From positions 1 through 21,969 of the IMG/VR virus record IMGVR_UViG_3300021959_000458: 21,969 nt of DNA; one strand, 5' to 3'. This DNA is from a virus. Shown one piece after another: positions 8,318-17,134 of the stretch; the first letter of the stretch is position 1; each line of letters opens with the position of its first letter. Below the pieces are notes generated by a model. That model saw nothing but the letters and a program-made list of their open reading frames with translations. It searched no databases and was not told the origin of the DNA. The position numbers were made by a program, and so were the translations under genes.

Positions 8318-10786
8318 TTAAAATGGTGATGGCTCAACCCCACCAGTACCTCCTCCAAAATACTCTTCAGCGTCACTTACGTCCTGGTAAGAAGAACTAA
8401 GTCTATGCGTAATATCTCCACTTAGAGTATATGTATTAGATGCGCTTAGTGATGTAAGTGTGTTATTGAAGTCTACTATGACATCAAAAGTAGGTATTGT
8501 TAGTTTCCTATATATATTATCTGCTGACTCAAGAGATACGCTAGGTTGGCTCGCTACACTAAGTTGTGCTGACAGTAGTTCGGAGCTAGTGCCAAAACCA
8601 TGATTAAATATTAGAACGTAATCGTTAATATCAAAGTTCACAGGCAACGTATCTTGCGCGTCTATAAACGCTCCTGCTATTGTGAACTTAGCATGTGTAG
8701 TTGCCGTTGTTATATTTTGATTGCTATAATTAGCCCCACCATCATTAGACACCGTAATACTGCTACTGTAGTCATATTCGCTAGAAGTATATCTAGCAGC
8801 AGAGCCTGAAGAATTTATAAATTTGCTAATTATATGACTTATATCAAAGTTTATATTAAGTGTAGTTACTGAAGATTGAGCAGAGTTAAAAGCAAAAGTA
8901 TCTAAGCTATGCGTGAACGTCATGTCGCCAGATCCCCAAGCATATATGTTTAAATTATTCCCGTTTATATAAAGCTTCCTTCTGTTTAGAGAAGGCGTTG
9001 TTTCTGTAGTTGTATTTTGCTGACCAGCTTCTCCTGCTACTACGTCGTAATCAGGCTCTACTATTATTGTTTGGCTTTTATACACGGGCGTTTCGTCTGT
9101 TGTAAAAAATTCTATTTTTAAATAAGACTCGTCACCAGATAACGTTATAGAATCACTAAAGCTACGTGCGTTAAAGCTAGTCTTATCTGTAAGCGCTTGT
9201 CTTTGATCATCATCTAAAAATATATCTGCATTGGCAGCTAGGGCAAACGCATCGGCGTGACTAGTTGCTGGATCGCCACTACTAACCTTTCCAGCGTAAA
9301 AACCATTATCACTCGCTTTTAGAGTTGCAGTAACACTTGGCCTTGAAATATTACCATCATTTAGTGTTTCTGTGTAATTAAATTCTTTTAATTTATAAGA
9401 ATTTTCTTCGTTAGGTAAGTGAAAATCTTCATTATCATCAGTTATGATTAGTTCATAAGAATAATCATTTGTTTCTACATTTACGCTAGAGTTTTTCTGT
9501 CCTCTAGGCTCTACGCTTCCTTTAGAGTCATACAAATAATCATAATATTCTATAGTACTAGTAAGGCCTCCTCTAGTAGAGCTATAGTCCGACGTAAAAA
9601 AAGCAAAACCATTTCTTGATATATCAAACTCTATAACATCGGGATCAGGAGTGGTGTTTATATCAGGCGCTGAAGCGTCTATAGTAGTACCAGTTTCTGG
9701 TATTATAGTAAATCTATAAACTATACCATCAATATCGTCGGGTATAACTATATTTCTAAAAAATAACCCTGTATCACTTATGGTGTACGGATCAGTAGCT
9801 GGATCATAGCTTCCGTCACTTTGTATTTCTGAAGGATAAGTAGTGTTTGACGTTGATGGTTCAAAAGCAGTTGCTATAGTTGTTTGAGAGTTGTCAAAAA
9901 CATATATTCCGTCTGTAGAGTTTGCCGTAAACGTATCGCCAGATAGAGTACCTCTTTGCATTTTTATTCTAAACTGAGCACCGCTATCACCTATTATTTC
10001 AAGTCTTCTATTTATGCCAGTCAACCCAGCGTTAGCTGTGTTCATCTTATAAGCGTATATTTTTTTATCCAAACCTGGTATGTCTACACCTGCGCCTGTA
10101 AAAGTTATTAAATCACCTGATCTATCGACCCTAGGTATTGTAGCTTTTATTGTGTATACAACTTGAGTTAATCTATTCTCGCTATCAAAAGTATCTGCTC
10201 TAGTTATGTTGTAATCTTCTTCTGCTGTTGCATTAGAGGTATTGCTTATGACCACAGTAGGATCTTCATTTATAAAGTCATTAGTAGTAGCAGCTATTGT
10301 CATGACCATTATATTCACTGAGTTACCTGGATTGTCGTAAGCATAGAAATCTGTGGTAGATACAGACGATGCAAAATCTTCTACACTAGAAGCCACGAAA
10401 GTTACTTTGTTAGGTGATCCTGGCGCTACAAATGTACCTTGTAGTTTTACAGGTATTGAGTCTTCTGGCGTTGCGCTACCACTAGGATTTATATCTAAGG
10501 TTATGTTTTCCGTAGGTGCGTAAGCATCTACAAAATCTACAACAACGTTTACTTTGTTATTGGCTGCATAAGATCCATCGCTCTGAGGACCTCCGGTAGT
10601 TTCGCTATCAGATAAAGTAATACTTTGTATTTTAGCAGCATCTGGATTAGTTCCAGCAACAAAGTCTCTTGCTGCCACAACATATCCTGAATCAGGTATT
10701 ATTTCTAATGTAACACTCGCTACATCGCTTTGGCCTGAGGTTACAACCACAGTCCTCTTTTCCATACTACAATTTATTAATGCCAT
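8318..10786 (-). CDS. Large beta-rich, Ig-like modular tail/fibre protein
   Basis: The 822-residue product is rich in Ser, Thr, Asp and Asn and is predicted almost entirely beta. Several segments share a strand pattern: TLEIIPDSGYVVAARDF near 26-42 resembles FTIIPETGTTIDAS near 359-371. This repeat type, an 'I-P-x-x-G-Y' strand before an acidic turn, is common in Ig-like or BACON-like modules of phage tail proteins. The C-terminus ends in a Gly/Pro tail (EEYFGGGTGGVEPSPF). There is no cysteine cluster, hydrolase motif or signal peptide. It starts 3 bases after the muzzle-like gene and is followed 11 bases later by the 125-residue gene. I infer a tail spike/fibre or tail-surface protein that contacts the host. 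A head-surface fibre is an alternative. The gene boundaries are secure, the function is not. Confidence 0.8.
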   Translation of the reverse strand: MALINCSMEKRTVVVTSGQSDVASVTLEIIPDSGYVVAARDFVAGTNPDAAKIQSITLSDSETTGGPQSDGSYAANNKVNVVVDFVDAYAPTENITLDINPSGSATPEDSIPVKLQGTFVAPGSPNKVTFVASSVEDFASSVSTTDFYAYDNPGNSVNIMVMTIAATTNDFINEDPTVVISNTSNATAEEDYNITRADTFDSENRLTQVVYTIKATIPRVDRSGDLITFTGAGVDIPGLDKKIYAYKMNTANAGLTGINRRLEIIGDSGAQFRIKMQRGTLSGDTFTANSTDGIYVFDNSQTTIATAFEPSTSNTTYPSEIQSDGSYDPATDPYTISDTGLFFRNIVIPDDIDGIVYRFTIIPETGTTIDASAPDINTTPDPDVIEFDISRNGFAFFTSDYSSTRGGLTSTIEYYDYLYDSKGSVEPRGQKNSSVNVETNDYSYELIITDDNEDFHLPNEENSYKLKEFNYTETLNDGNISRPSVTATLKASDNGFYAGKVSSGDPATSHADAFALAANADIFLDDDQRQALTDKTSFNARSFSDSITLSGDESYLKIEFFTTDETPVYKSQTIIVEPDYDVVAGEAGQQNTTTETTPSLNRRKLYINGNNLNIYAWGSGDMTFTHSLDTFAFNSAQSSVTTLNINFDISHIISKFINSSGSAARYTSSEYDYSSSITVSNDGGANYSNQNITTATTHAKFTIAGAFIDAQDTLPVNFDINDYVLIFNHGFGTSSELLSAQLSVASQPSVSLESADNIYRKLTIPTFDVIVDFNNTLTSLSASNTYTLSGDITHRLSSSYQDVSDAEEYFGGGTGGVEPSPF

Positions 10787-10789
10787 GCT

Positions 10790-13700
10790 TTATTCTATTA
10801 CTATTTGTATATCTTCACCTTGAGACCCTGTAATTGCGTTTATGTATCCCAAACCTTGCACTGAGTACTCTTTAGTATCTAGATTTGCTAGTGTGGTTTC
10901 AGTTCCAAGTATATTATAAAACCATTTACCTTCTTTGTTTTTAAAAGTTTTAACTTGTCCACTTTGCAAATCTGACTCTATTGAGCTAACCCACCAACCG
11001 TCTTTAGCTAATCTATTTCTAAATTTGTTATCTGTGTCAGGGTCATCTACAAACACCCTAGCTTGTGTGCCCTCGTAATTTATAGTTTTAAATGACTTGA
11101 CAGATCCTGGCGCGTCGTTAAATATAAACTTAACAGATGATTCGTATTGAGTTCCGTAGAAGTTGTTTCTAGTCTCATTATCGTGAGACCATAACTCGCC
11201 ATCTTTAAATGTATAATATATATTATTTAAAGATAATCCATTTTCTTGTATAAAACTTTTTCTAGACGACCAAGCATTATTAGCTTCTACAAAAGACACT
11301 GTGTCATTATAGTTCTTAGCGCTTATATTCGGGTGATTATTTTTAACAGTTAAAGTTATATTGTATTCTTTTTTGTTTTCATCATAACTACCTACAACTT
11401 TATTAGCATTAGCAAGCTTGTCAGCGAAATAATCTTCCATACCATATCTAGATATTGGCTCTAAGCCGTCTCCAGAAAGTCTAAGTATCACACCTCTATT
11501 TTTATCAGAAAAATAAGCTCTATTGCCATACCTAGAATAAGACTCTGGGTTTTTACTTATACCGAAGTCTCCTGCATAAGGCATTATTGTGCCTAAAACT
11601 CTTGTACTAGCAATAATGTTAGTACTGCCATCGGCGTTGAAAAGTGCATCCTTATCTGATAGTATTTTAACAACATTGTCTTCTAAATAAACATCTAGAG
11701 CACCTCTTCTAAACTGCATCAACTGTATCGATCCATAAGAAGGATTTATAGCTTTTGTTATTTGCTCAGCTTGTATAAATTGATTTAGATTGTTAGTTCC
11801 AGATGTTGAGTTGTACAACCCAGAGAATATTATATCAGATTTTTTATTTACCTCTTTATACTGATCTTCTAGCACTGTAGACACTTTAACTCCTTTGCCA
11901 ATAACAGGTGCGTTAAAGTCGTCTCTTATTCTATCTGATTCAACACCATTGCCAAAACTAAAGCAATTGCTGTAAGAAAGTATTTGCGTATAACCGTGAG
12001 CTGACTTTTCATAAGCATTACTTGCTTCATAGTATATATCTAGCTCAGGAGCTTCTTTAGGCTCTGTTTCAAATATTCCAGGATTATTAGATGTAAAACC
12101 TTCGTCTTCGTAAAAAACATTTACTATTTCTATGTTAGTAGGATTTTCTTTAGATGTAAATCCATTTTTTACAGGAACCCACTTTAAAGGCTTGTCTAGC
12201 TGCAGAGTCCATTTTATAGCTCTACTAGTAGAATAATACCTGTTGTCACGAACTTCAGTTGTCATTCTGGTCCTACTCCAGTTTTTTATAGTGTAAACAG
12301 TTCCTTCAGGATCATCAGAGAATCTGAACATTGTTCCAACAGTCTGCAGCGATTTAACAAAGTCGGCGTATTGAGGAAAGACAGAAACACCTCCAAATTT
12401 ATTGTGCTCTTCAAAATGAGCCTTTTTACTTCCTTTTATAGAAGCACCAAAACCGTGATAAGCTATTTCCATGTAGTCATTGCCTTCATCCGCACCGTAT
12501 CCTGGCACATGATGTTGCTCGCCAGCGTTTCTAACCATGCCACCTCTAAAATCAGTGCCAAATCGACCCCATATTGAAGAGTTGTTCGATGGATCATATG
12601 AATCTAAATAGCTATACCTATCTATATACCACTCTTCAGCCCGTCGTAGCCGTAAATTCTTTTTTGTTCTATTTGGAAAGTTAGGATCTGGTACAGTATA
12701 ATAATATTCTTCTTGACCAGGATAGTAGCCTTTTTCAGCGTCTAGCCACCAACCATACCCATTTGCTGTTGCGTTATAACCTCTGTCAAATATATTTTGA
12801 GATCTTATTACTTTGTATTCTTGGGCGTTTTCTTTTGAAAGTAAAGAGTTATCTATAGTGAAATCTCTTTGTATTTTAGTAAAAAATCTGCCTTTAAACT
12901 CTGGCTTTGTTTTTGTTACTTTTTGAAATATTTCTATTGATAAGCCACCTTTATCATCAGTAAATTTAGGTATAAAAGCGACATCTTCAGCTGATAACGC
13001 TTTTTCTAAATTAATTCTATACTTAGCGTTACCGCCTGGAAGATTTTGTATGTTAGCTATCTCGTAGTATTTTGTTCTATTTTTAGAATTATATATTACC
13101 AGCCACAAATCGTTTAGCTGATGCACGGGTATTGCTGAGTCTACTGAATTTCCAGAACCTCCATATATTCTTCTCCAGTCGTTAGCTTTTATATCTATAA
13201 AACCACTGGATTCTAATGGATACCCAGAAGATGATGAAAATATACTATCTACCTCGCCACTTTGCGATATTGTTCGGTTTAATTTTCCTTTAGAAACGTA
13301 TTCTTGCTTTATAAAATCTGGCGCTTCATTTTCTATAGATAGCACTTTATACTTAGCTTGATCTTCTACAAAAACATCAGAGTCATGAGCTTTTTTTAAT
13401 GTTATAAAATCTTCTTCTTGTATTTTATTCCTATCAGAAGAAGAAAAAGCTATCCAAACATTACCATCCTCAGCAGGGTAGTGTCTATCCATAGCTATAT
13501 TATAATAAGGTTGTGATGTTTCTCTAATGTAGTATTTGTAAGAATCAACCCAATCAGGTTTAGGACTTGTAATTCTAACTCTAATACTATTTCTGCTAGG
13601 TGCAAATCCTTTGTTTAATTTAACAGAACCGGTTGTATCAGTTAGTACTGGTGTTTCTCTGCCATACTTGTCTCTATATACAACTCCTATTTGATAGGTT

Positions 13701-15283
13701 CTTTGAGATTTTATTGACTCAATCGCGTTAGTAGTGTCGTACTTTGAACTTGTCACCGTAACTGCAAATCTTACGCTTATCTCTTTACCTTGGCTCTTAA
13801 TGTTATAGTTTTCTACATAGTTGCCAAACATTAATCTATTGCCTGACACTGCCAAAGCTTTAGCTTTTCTAGGTACATTGTCGTATGGTCTTAATATTTG
13901 ATTAGATGGTATTACTTTATATATTAATTCAGATGTTATTTCTAACCTACCAGAATATGGATCTGAGAAATTGCCTACATCATTATATTCTGAATCTGTA
14001 GTCTTAATACTTTTTACTATGTATATGTTATTAGATACAGAATCTTTATATAGTATATCTATTTCTTCTACGTTATAAGGTTCATATATACCTGTGATTG
14101 AGGACGGTGCCCAGTTTCTTACTTCTAATTTTCTAAGTTGGTTTACCATGCCCAGGTTATAACCCTTTTTAGGATCATAATCAAATTCATCACCTAAGAA
14201 AGCTACTTTACTAAATGGTGATATAGTTGAATATTCTCCATCTTTATATTTATATCTGTAAGCAAACCTAACAAACTTAGTTTCAAATAAAGCTGGTTTC
14301 TGTATGAGTTTTATTTTCCACTTCTGTATACCTTGCTCTATGTCTGTGCTTATAGAATCTATGTTTATTTTAAAAACTTTAGGTGCATAACTATATGTCT
14401 CTAAAACAGATACTATAACTTTTGCTTGAGTGGTTTCGTCTTCTTCTGGATCATCTGCCAGCGTTATCTCAAGCTTATCACCAACTCTAAAGTCCGGTGC
14501 GGTACCGCTGACCTCTATTTCGCTTTCTTGAGGTCTTGGAAGAAAAGACGTGCTTGCGTCTGCCGAACCGTCTGCGTCTTGGTCAGTATACTCTCCTGTT
14601 TGAACAGGCTTCCAGCTACCATCACTGTCTAGAAATGTAAAAGAATATCCAGAAGATGGTACAGTAGGTCTAGGATTTAGCCTAGCTACTATAGGGCCTT
14701 CTCTAGTTGTTTTAGACATTTTAAGTACAGGTGCTGTTCTAGGACCTTCTTTTATTACAGTACAATGTTTTTCTTCAAAATCTCCACCATCCACCTGCGT
14801 GTGCGACCATAGTCCATTAGTGTAGCTTTTCCAATCAGTAACTTTTATCATCTTTGGTTCTGTTTTGTTGTCAGTCCAAATTAAAAAGTCGTCTAATATT
14901 TCCACACCTGTTATTAAATTATTTTTATCAAAATTTAATATTCTATTTTGATCTACTAGCACAGGCGTAACAGTGTTTTCTACTTGGTTATATTCTATTA
15001 TTAAGCTTTTTTCATCGCCACCTACAAGCCAGTATATGCACTCAGTTTCATCTCTTTTTATAGCACCAACTACATAAGCGTTTTTGCCTAAATTAGAAAC
15101 ACCTATAGCGCTAGTATAAGGCAATTTGTTGCCTAATATATTTTGCAAAGCTCCAACGTCGCTACCTTCTGATGTTGATACTTCAACATTTAAAGCGTCT
15201 CTGTATTGACCATTGGGAACAAGTCTTTCATCAAGGTCTTTGTTCATCATACCCTTGCTGAATGTTCTTTTTAACTCTGGCAT
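10790..15283 (-). CDS. Muzzle/nozzle-like tail tube protein (1497 aa)
   Basis: This is the longest complete gene here. The N-terminus (KGMMNKDLDERLVPNGQYRD, residues 10-29, then LNVEVSTSEGSDVG) is a signature I recall from large 'stabilization' or structural proteins of marine and crAss-like podoviruses. Family knowledge: proteins at this position form the tail nozzle/muzzle, analogous to T7 gp12 and P22 gp10, and are built from beta-propeller and beta-sandwich domains. The sequence fits, with many short beta strands, aromatic residues and repeated 'Y-F-S-D-x-N-R-G' style loops; NRAYFSDKNRGVILRLSGDG lies near 1250-1270. Residues 234-242 read DQDADGSAD, a calcium-loop-like pattern. There is no hydrolase motif. 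It starts 2 bases after the upstream ring-like gene, with no Shine-Dalgarno site, and is followed 3 bases later by the beta-rich tail gene. The specific muzzle role is inference. Confidence 0.85.
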   Translation of the reverse strand: MPELKRTFSKGMMNKDLDERLVPNGQYRDALNVEVSTSEGSDVGALQNILGNKLPYTSAIGVSNLGKNAYVVGAIKRDETECIYWLVGGDEKSLIIEYNQVENTVTPVLVDQNRILNFDKNNLITGVEILDDFLIWTDNKTEPKMIKVTDWKSYTNGLWSHTQVDGGDFEEKHCTVIKEGPRTAPVLKMSKTTREGPIVARLNPRPTVPSSGYSFTFLDSDGSWKPVQTGEYTDQDADGSADASTSFLPRPQESEIEVSGTAPDFRVGDKLEITLADDPEEDETTQAKVIVSVLETYSYAPKVFKINIDSISTDIEQGIQKWKIKLIQKPALFETKFVRFAYRYKYKDGEYSTISPFSKVAFLGDEFDYDPKKGYNLGMVNQLRKLEVRNWAPSSITGIYEPYNVEEIDILYKDSVSNNIYIVKSIKTTDSEYNDVGNFSDPYSGRLEITSELIYKVIPSNQILRPYDNVPRKAKALAVSGNRLMFGNYVENYNIKSQGKEISVRFAVTVTSSKYDTTNAIESIKSQRTYQIGVVYRDKYGRETPVLTDTTGSVKLNKGFAPSRNSIRVRITSPKPDWVDSYKYYIRETSQPYYNIAMDRHYPAEDGNVWIAFSSSDRNKIQEEDFITLKKAHDSDVFVEDQAKYKVLSIENEAPDFIKQEYVSKGKLNRTISQSGEVDSIFSSSSGYPLESSGFIDIKANDWRRIYGGSGNSVDSAIPVHQLNDLWLVIYNSKNRTKYYEIANIQNLPGGNAKYRINLEKALSAEDVAFIPKFTDDKGGLSIEIFQKVTKTKPEFKGRFFTKIQRDFTIDNSLLSKENAQEYKVIRSQNIFDRGYNATANGYGWWLDAEKGYYPGQEEYYYTVPDPNFPNRTKKNLRLRRAEEWYIDRYSYLDSYDPSNNSSIWGRFGTDFRGGMVRNAGEQHHVPGYGADEGNDYMEIAYHGFGASIKGSKKAHFEEHNKFGGVSVFPQYADFVKSLQTVGTMFRFSDDPEGTVYTIKNWSRTRMTTEVRDNRYYSTSRAIKWTLQLDKPLKWVPVKNGFTSKENPTNIEIVNVFYEDEGFTSNNPGIFETEPKEAPELDIYYEASNAYEKSAHGYTQILSYSNCFSFGNGVESDRIRDDFNAPVIGKGVKVSTVLEDQYKEVNKKSDIIFSGLYNSTSGTNNLNQFIQAEQITKAINPSYGSIQLMQFRRGALDVYLEDNVVKILSDKDALFNADGSTNIIASTRVLGTIMPYAGDFGISKNPESYSRYGNRAYFSDKNRGVILRLSGDGLEPISRYGMEDYFADKLANANKVVGSYDENKKEYNITLTVKNNHPNISAKNYNDTVSFVEANNAWSSRKSFIQENGLSLNNIYYTFKDGELWSHDNETRNNFYGTQYESSVKFIFNDAPGSVKSFKTINYEGTQARVFVDDPDTDNKFRNRLAKDGWWVSSIESDLQSGQVKTFKNKEGKWFYNILGTETTLANLDTKEYSVQGLGYINAITGSQGEDIQIVIE

Positions 15284-15285
15284 AT

Positions 15286-16371
15286 TTAGTGTTTAATTAT
15301 TTTAGATTTGTTTTTCATTACAAGATTTATCTCTTCTATTTTAAGATTAGACAATCTTAGCTTAGCTTGTCTTAGTGCAGCTCTTCTTTCTTTCTTAAAT
15401 CGAGCGACTATGTATTCTGGAGTATTAATTCTAGAAGCTAGTATTGCGTAAGCCACATGCTTGTATATTGCTTCTTCAGCAAATTTATGCACTCGCATCT
15501 CGTTTTCAGTTCCTAGTCCATCACTTATATACTTTATAGTCATTATTTTGCCAACCATATTAGAGCTGAAGAAAATATAGCCTCTATTATTGTCTATAAA
15601 AAATGATCCATTAGACTGCGCGTGTTCTGGAGTTAAACCATATCTCCTACCTTGCGCTAAGCTAGCGTCGACGTCTGGCCTAGTAGTGTTATTTAGATCG
15701 TCATTTGTAGCTGAACTAGCCTTGAAGTCTTTCCAAGTTTCAGAATCAAACGCCTTTAATAAGTTATCATCACCTCCAAAAGTATAATTATAATCTGAAT
15801 CTTGCAATAGCGCTTCAGGATTACTGGTTTTTCTAGCTGGATACAATATTCTTTCGGAGCCTTCATCATCTTTATATGTAAACTTAACATAATTTACATA
15901 ATCGTGGGGAAGCTTCATTTTAAGTGATGGCGGTATTTCTATTTCTTGAGATTTCTCGGACTTAAGCGTGTCATAGCTAAACTCCTGCATCGCTCTTTGT
16001 ATATGGAAGTTTATATCTGGTATTTTTACTTTTGATATTATTTTCTCTTCACCAACGTAATTAATCCTGAAGTTGTTAGCAAGATCGTCTATGCTTATAT
16101 ATTGATAGTTTCCTAGCTTTTCACTTTCTGCTAATTGCTTTACTAGTATTATAGCTCCATCTGCTGGCGCAGTAAGAAATGTTATTTGATTAGGTATATA
16201 AGTGAATGTGCTAGTACTTTGCTCGATGCCATCAATAAATACTTCGAACTCTCCTTCGGCTGGCGCAGGGCTAAATACTGTAGTTAGCGAATATAAAACT
16301 TGTACTCCATCACCTACAAAAGATGCGGTGTTAGTATAGTACTGTCTTTCTGTTCCTTTAAATAATGCCAT
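15286..16371 (-). CDS. Head-tail connector/tail ring protein with N-terminal tail-fibre-like domain
   Basis: The 361-residue product has two parts. Residues 1-82 are beta-rich with the pattern SFVGDGVQVLYSLT ... EFEVFIDGIEQ ... ITFLTAPADGAIILVKQL, a small sandwich common at the N-terminus of phage tail-fibre proteins. Residues 90-190 carry ISIDDLANNF, DINFHIQRAMQEFSYDTL, PHDYVNYVKF and LYPARKTSNP. I recall this series from connector/ring ('tail tubular') proteins of crAss-like and marine podoviruses. The C-terminal 60 residues are basic and helical (ARFKKERRAALRQAKLRL), typical of ring proteins that pack against neighbours or nucleic acid. It starts 3 bases after the preceding ring-like gene and ends 2 bases before the muzzle-like gene, the expected order of neck to tail. 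The likely role is a ring between portal and muzzle, analogous to T7 gp11. Connector assignment is moderately sure; gp11 equivalence is inference. Confidence 0.82.
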   Translation of the reverse strand: MALFKGTERQYYTNTASFVGDGVQVLYSLTTVFSPAPAEGEFEVFIDGIEQSTSTFTYIPNQITFLTAPADGAIILVKQLAESEKLGNYQYISIDDLANNFRINYVGEEKIISKVKIPDINFHIQRAMQEFSYDTLKSEKSQEIEIPPSLKMKLPHDYVNYVKFTYKDDEGSERILYPARKTSNPEALLQDSDYNYTFGGDDNLLKAFDSETWKDFKASSATNDDLNNTTRPDVDASLAQGRRYGLTPEHAQSNGSFFIDNNRGYIFFSSNMVGKIMTIKYISDGLGTENEMRVHKFAEEAIYKHVAYAILASRINTPEYIVARFKKERRAALRQAKLRLSNLKIEEINLVMKNKSKIIKH

Positions 16372-16374
16372 ATC

Positions 16375-17073
16375 TTATTGTTTTTCTTGTTGGGTGTTCT
16401 TAGCGTCTTCTGTAGCAGCTATTTGATATAGTTGTGGATCTCTTATAACTATACCTGCTAAAGATAATATTTTTAATACTAACTCTGTTTCTTCAGAAGC
16501 GTGTAACTCAAAGTTTATTGATGTAGATGGATTGTATAAAGCTTCGTCATTAACCATAACATAGCCCCAGTAAACATCTGTTGGTTTTTTAATATAATTC
16601 ATGCTTAAATTATCTGCTTCTGCTGGTAGAACAGTGATTTGGTCTTGTTGAACTATGAATACAGGTCGTTTAACTGTTGGAGCAGTTAATGGTGAATTTA
16701 TATAATACCTTAATTCATTAGGATTTAGCTTTTCAGCCTCTACTTTGGTTTGAACACCATTTATAGTTTCTTGATGATACACAGCGCCAAGCTTGTGCAC
16801 ATTAAGTTCTGAGAGTGTACCTGTGCCTATAGGTGAGTTGTACACTTCAAATATACCTATTTTTTCTTCGAGCATATCGACAGCATCAGAATGAATAGTA
16901 TCATTGCCCGGTAATCTTAAAAATTGATTAAGATCATAAAAATACTGCTCGAATATATCTAATTGAGCTTGATTAGCAAGTGTATTAAATTCTTGCGGAG
17001 TTATATAGCCTCTTTGCTCTTTGTTGGCTATAGCTAAAACTCTTAGATAAACTGTATTTATATTTACTGCCAT
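16375..17073 (-). CDS. Putative neck/ring structural protein
   Basis: The 232-residue product begins MAVNINTVYLRVLAIANKEQ and continues RGYITPQEFNTLANQAQLDIF. I recognise this helical N-terminus from conserved small structural proteins that sit next to connector genes in crAss-like and marine phages (ring-protein type). The middle (residues 60-170) is mixed beta, including RPVFIVQQDQITVLPAEA and MNYIKKPTDVYWGYV. Residues 190-220 form a helix (SEETELVLKILSLAGIVIRD), followed by a Gln/Lys tail. No catalytic motif or membrane segment is seen. The start ATG at 17073 has only a weak A-rich leader. A hairpin lies just upstream, and the next gene starts 3 bases after the stop. Its place between the head genes and the second connector argues for a head-tail joining ring. 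The neighbour-based call is moderate; no enzyme role is suggested. Confidence 0.8.
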   Translation of the reverse strand: MAVNINTVYLRVLAIANKEQRGYITPQEFNTLANQAQLDIFEQYFYDLNQFLRLPGNDTIHSDAVDMLEEKIGIFEVYNSPIGTGTLSELNVHKLGAVYHQETINGVQTKVEAEKLNPNELRYYINSPLTAPTVKRPVFIVQQDQITVLPAEADNLSMNYIKKPTDVYWGYVMVNDEALYNPSTSINFELHASEETELVLKILSLAGIVIRDPQLYQIAATEDAKNTQQEKQ

Positions 17074-17092
17074 AATTTCTTTTTATATAGTT

Positions 17093-17118
17093 TGTGGCCA
17101 CCTATAAAGATGACCACA
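17093..17118 (-). other. RNA hairpin in the spacer before the ring-protein gene
   Basis: The minus-strand transcript can form an 8-bp stem (TGTGGTCA with TGGCCACA) that contains one G-U wobble. The wobble would be a C-A mismatch if the plus strand were transcribed. Two further closing pairs are possible around a TTTATA loop. No clear U-tract follows, so it may be a weak terminator, an RNA processing site or a stability element rather than a full intrinsic terminator. It lies in the 61-base gap between the stop at 17135 and the start at 17073. Confidence 0.45.
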
Positions 17119-17134
17119 TCCTATAAGTGACTAA

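Noticed and set aside
16372-16374. Possible translational coupling or frameshift site between the tightly packed connector genes
   Set aside because: Each gene has its own ATG and stop with a 2-3 base gap. No slippery heptamer plus overlap is present.
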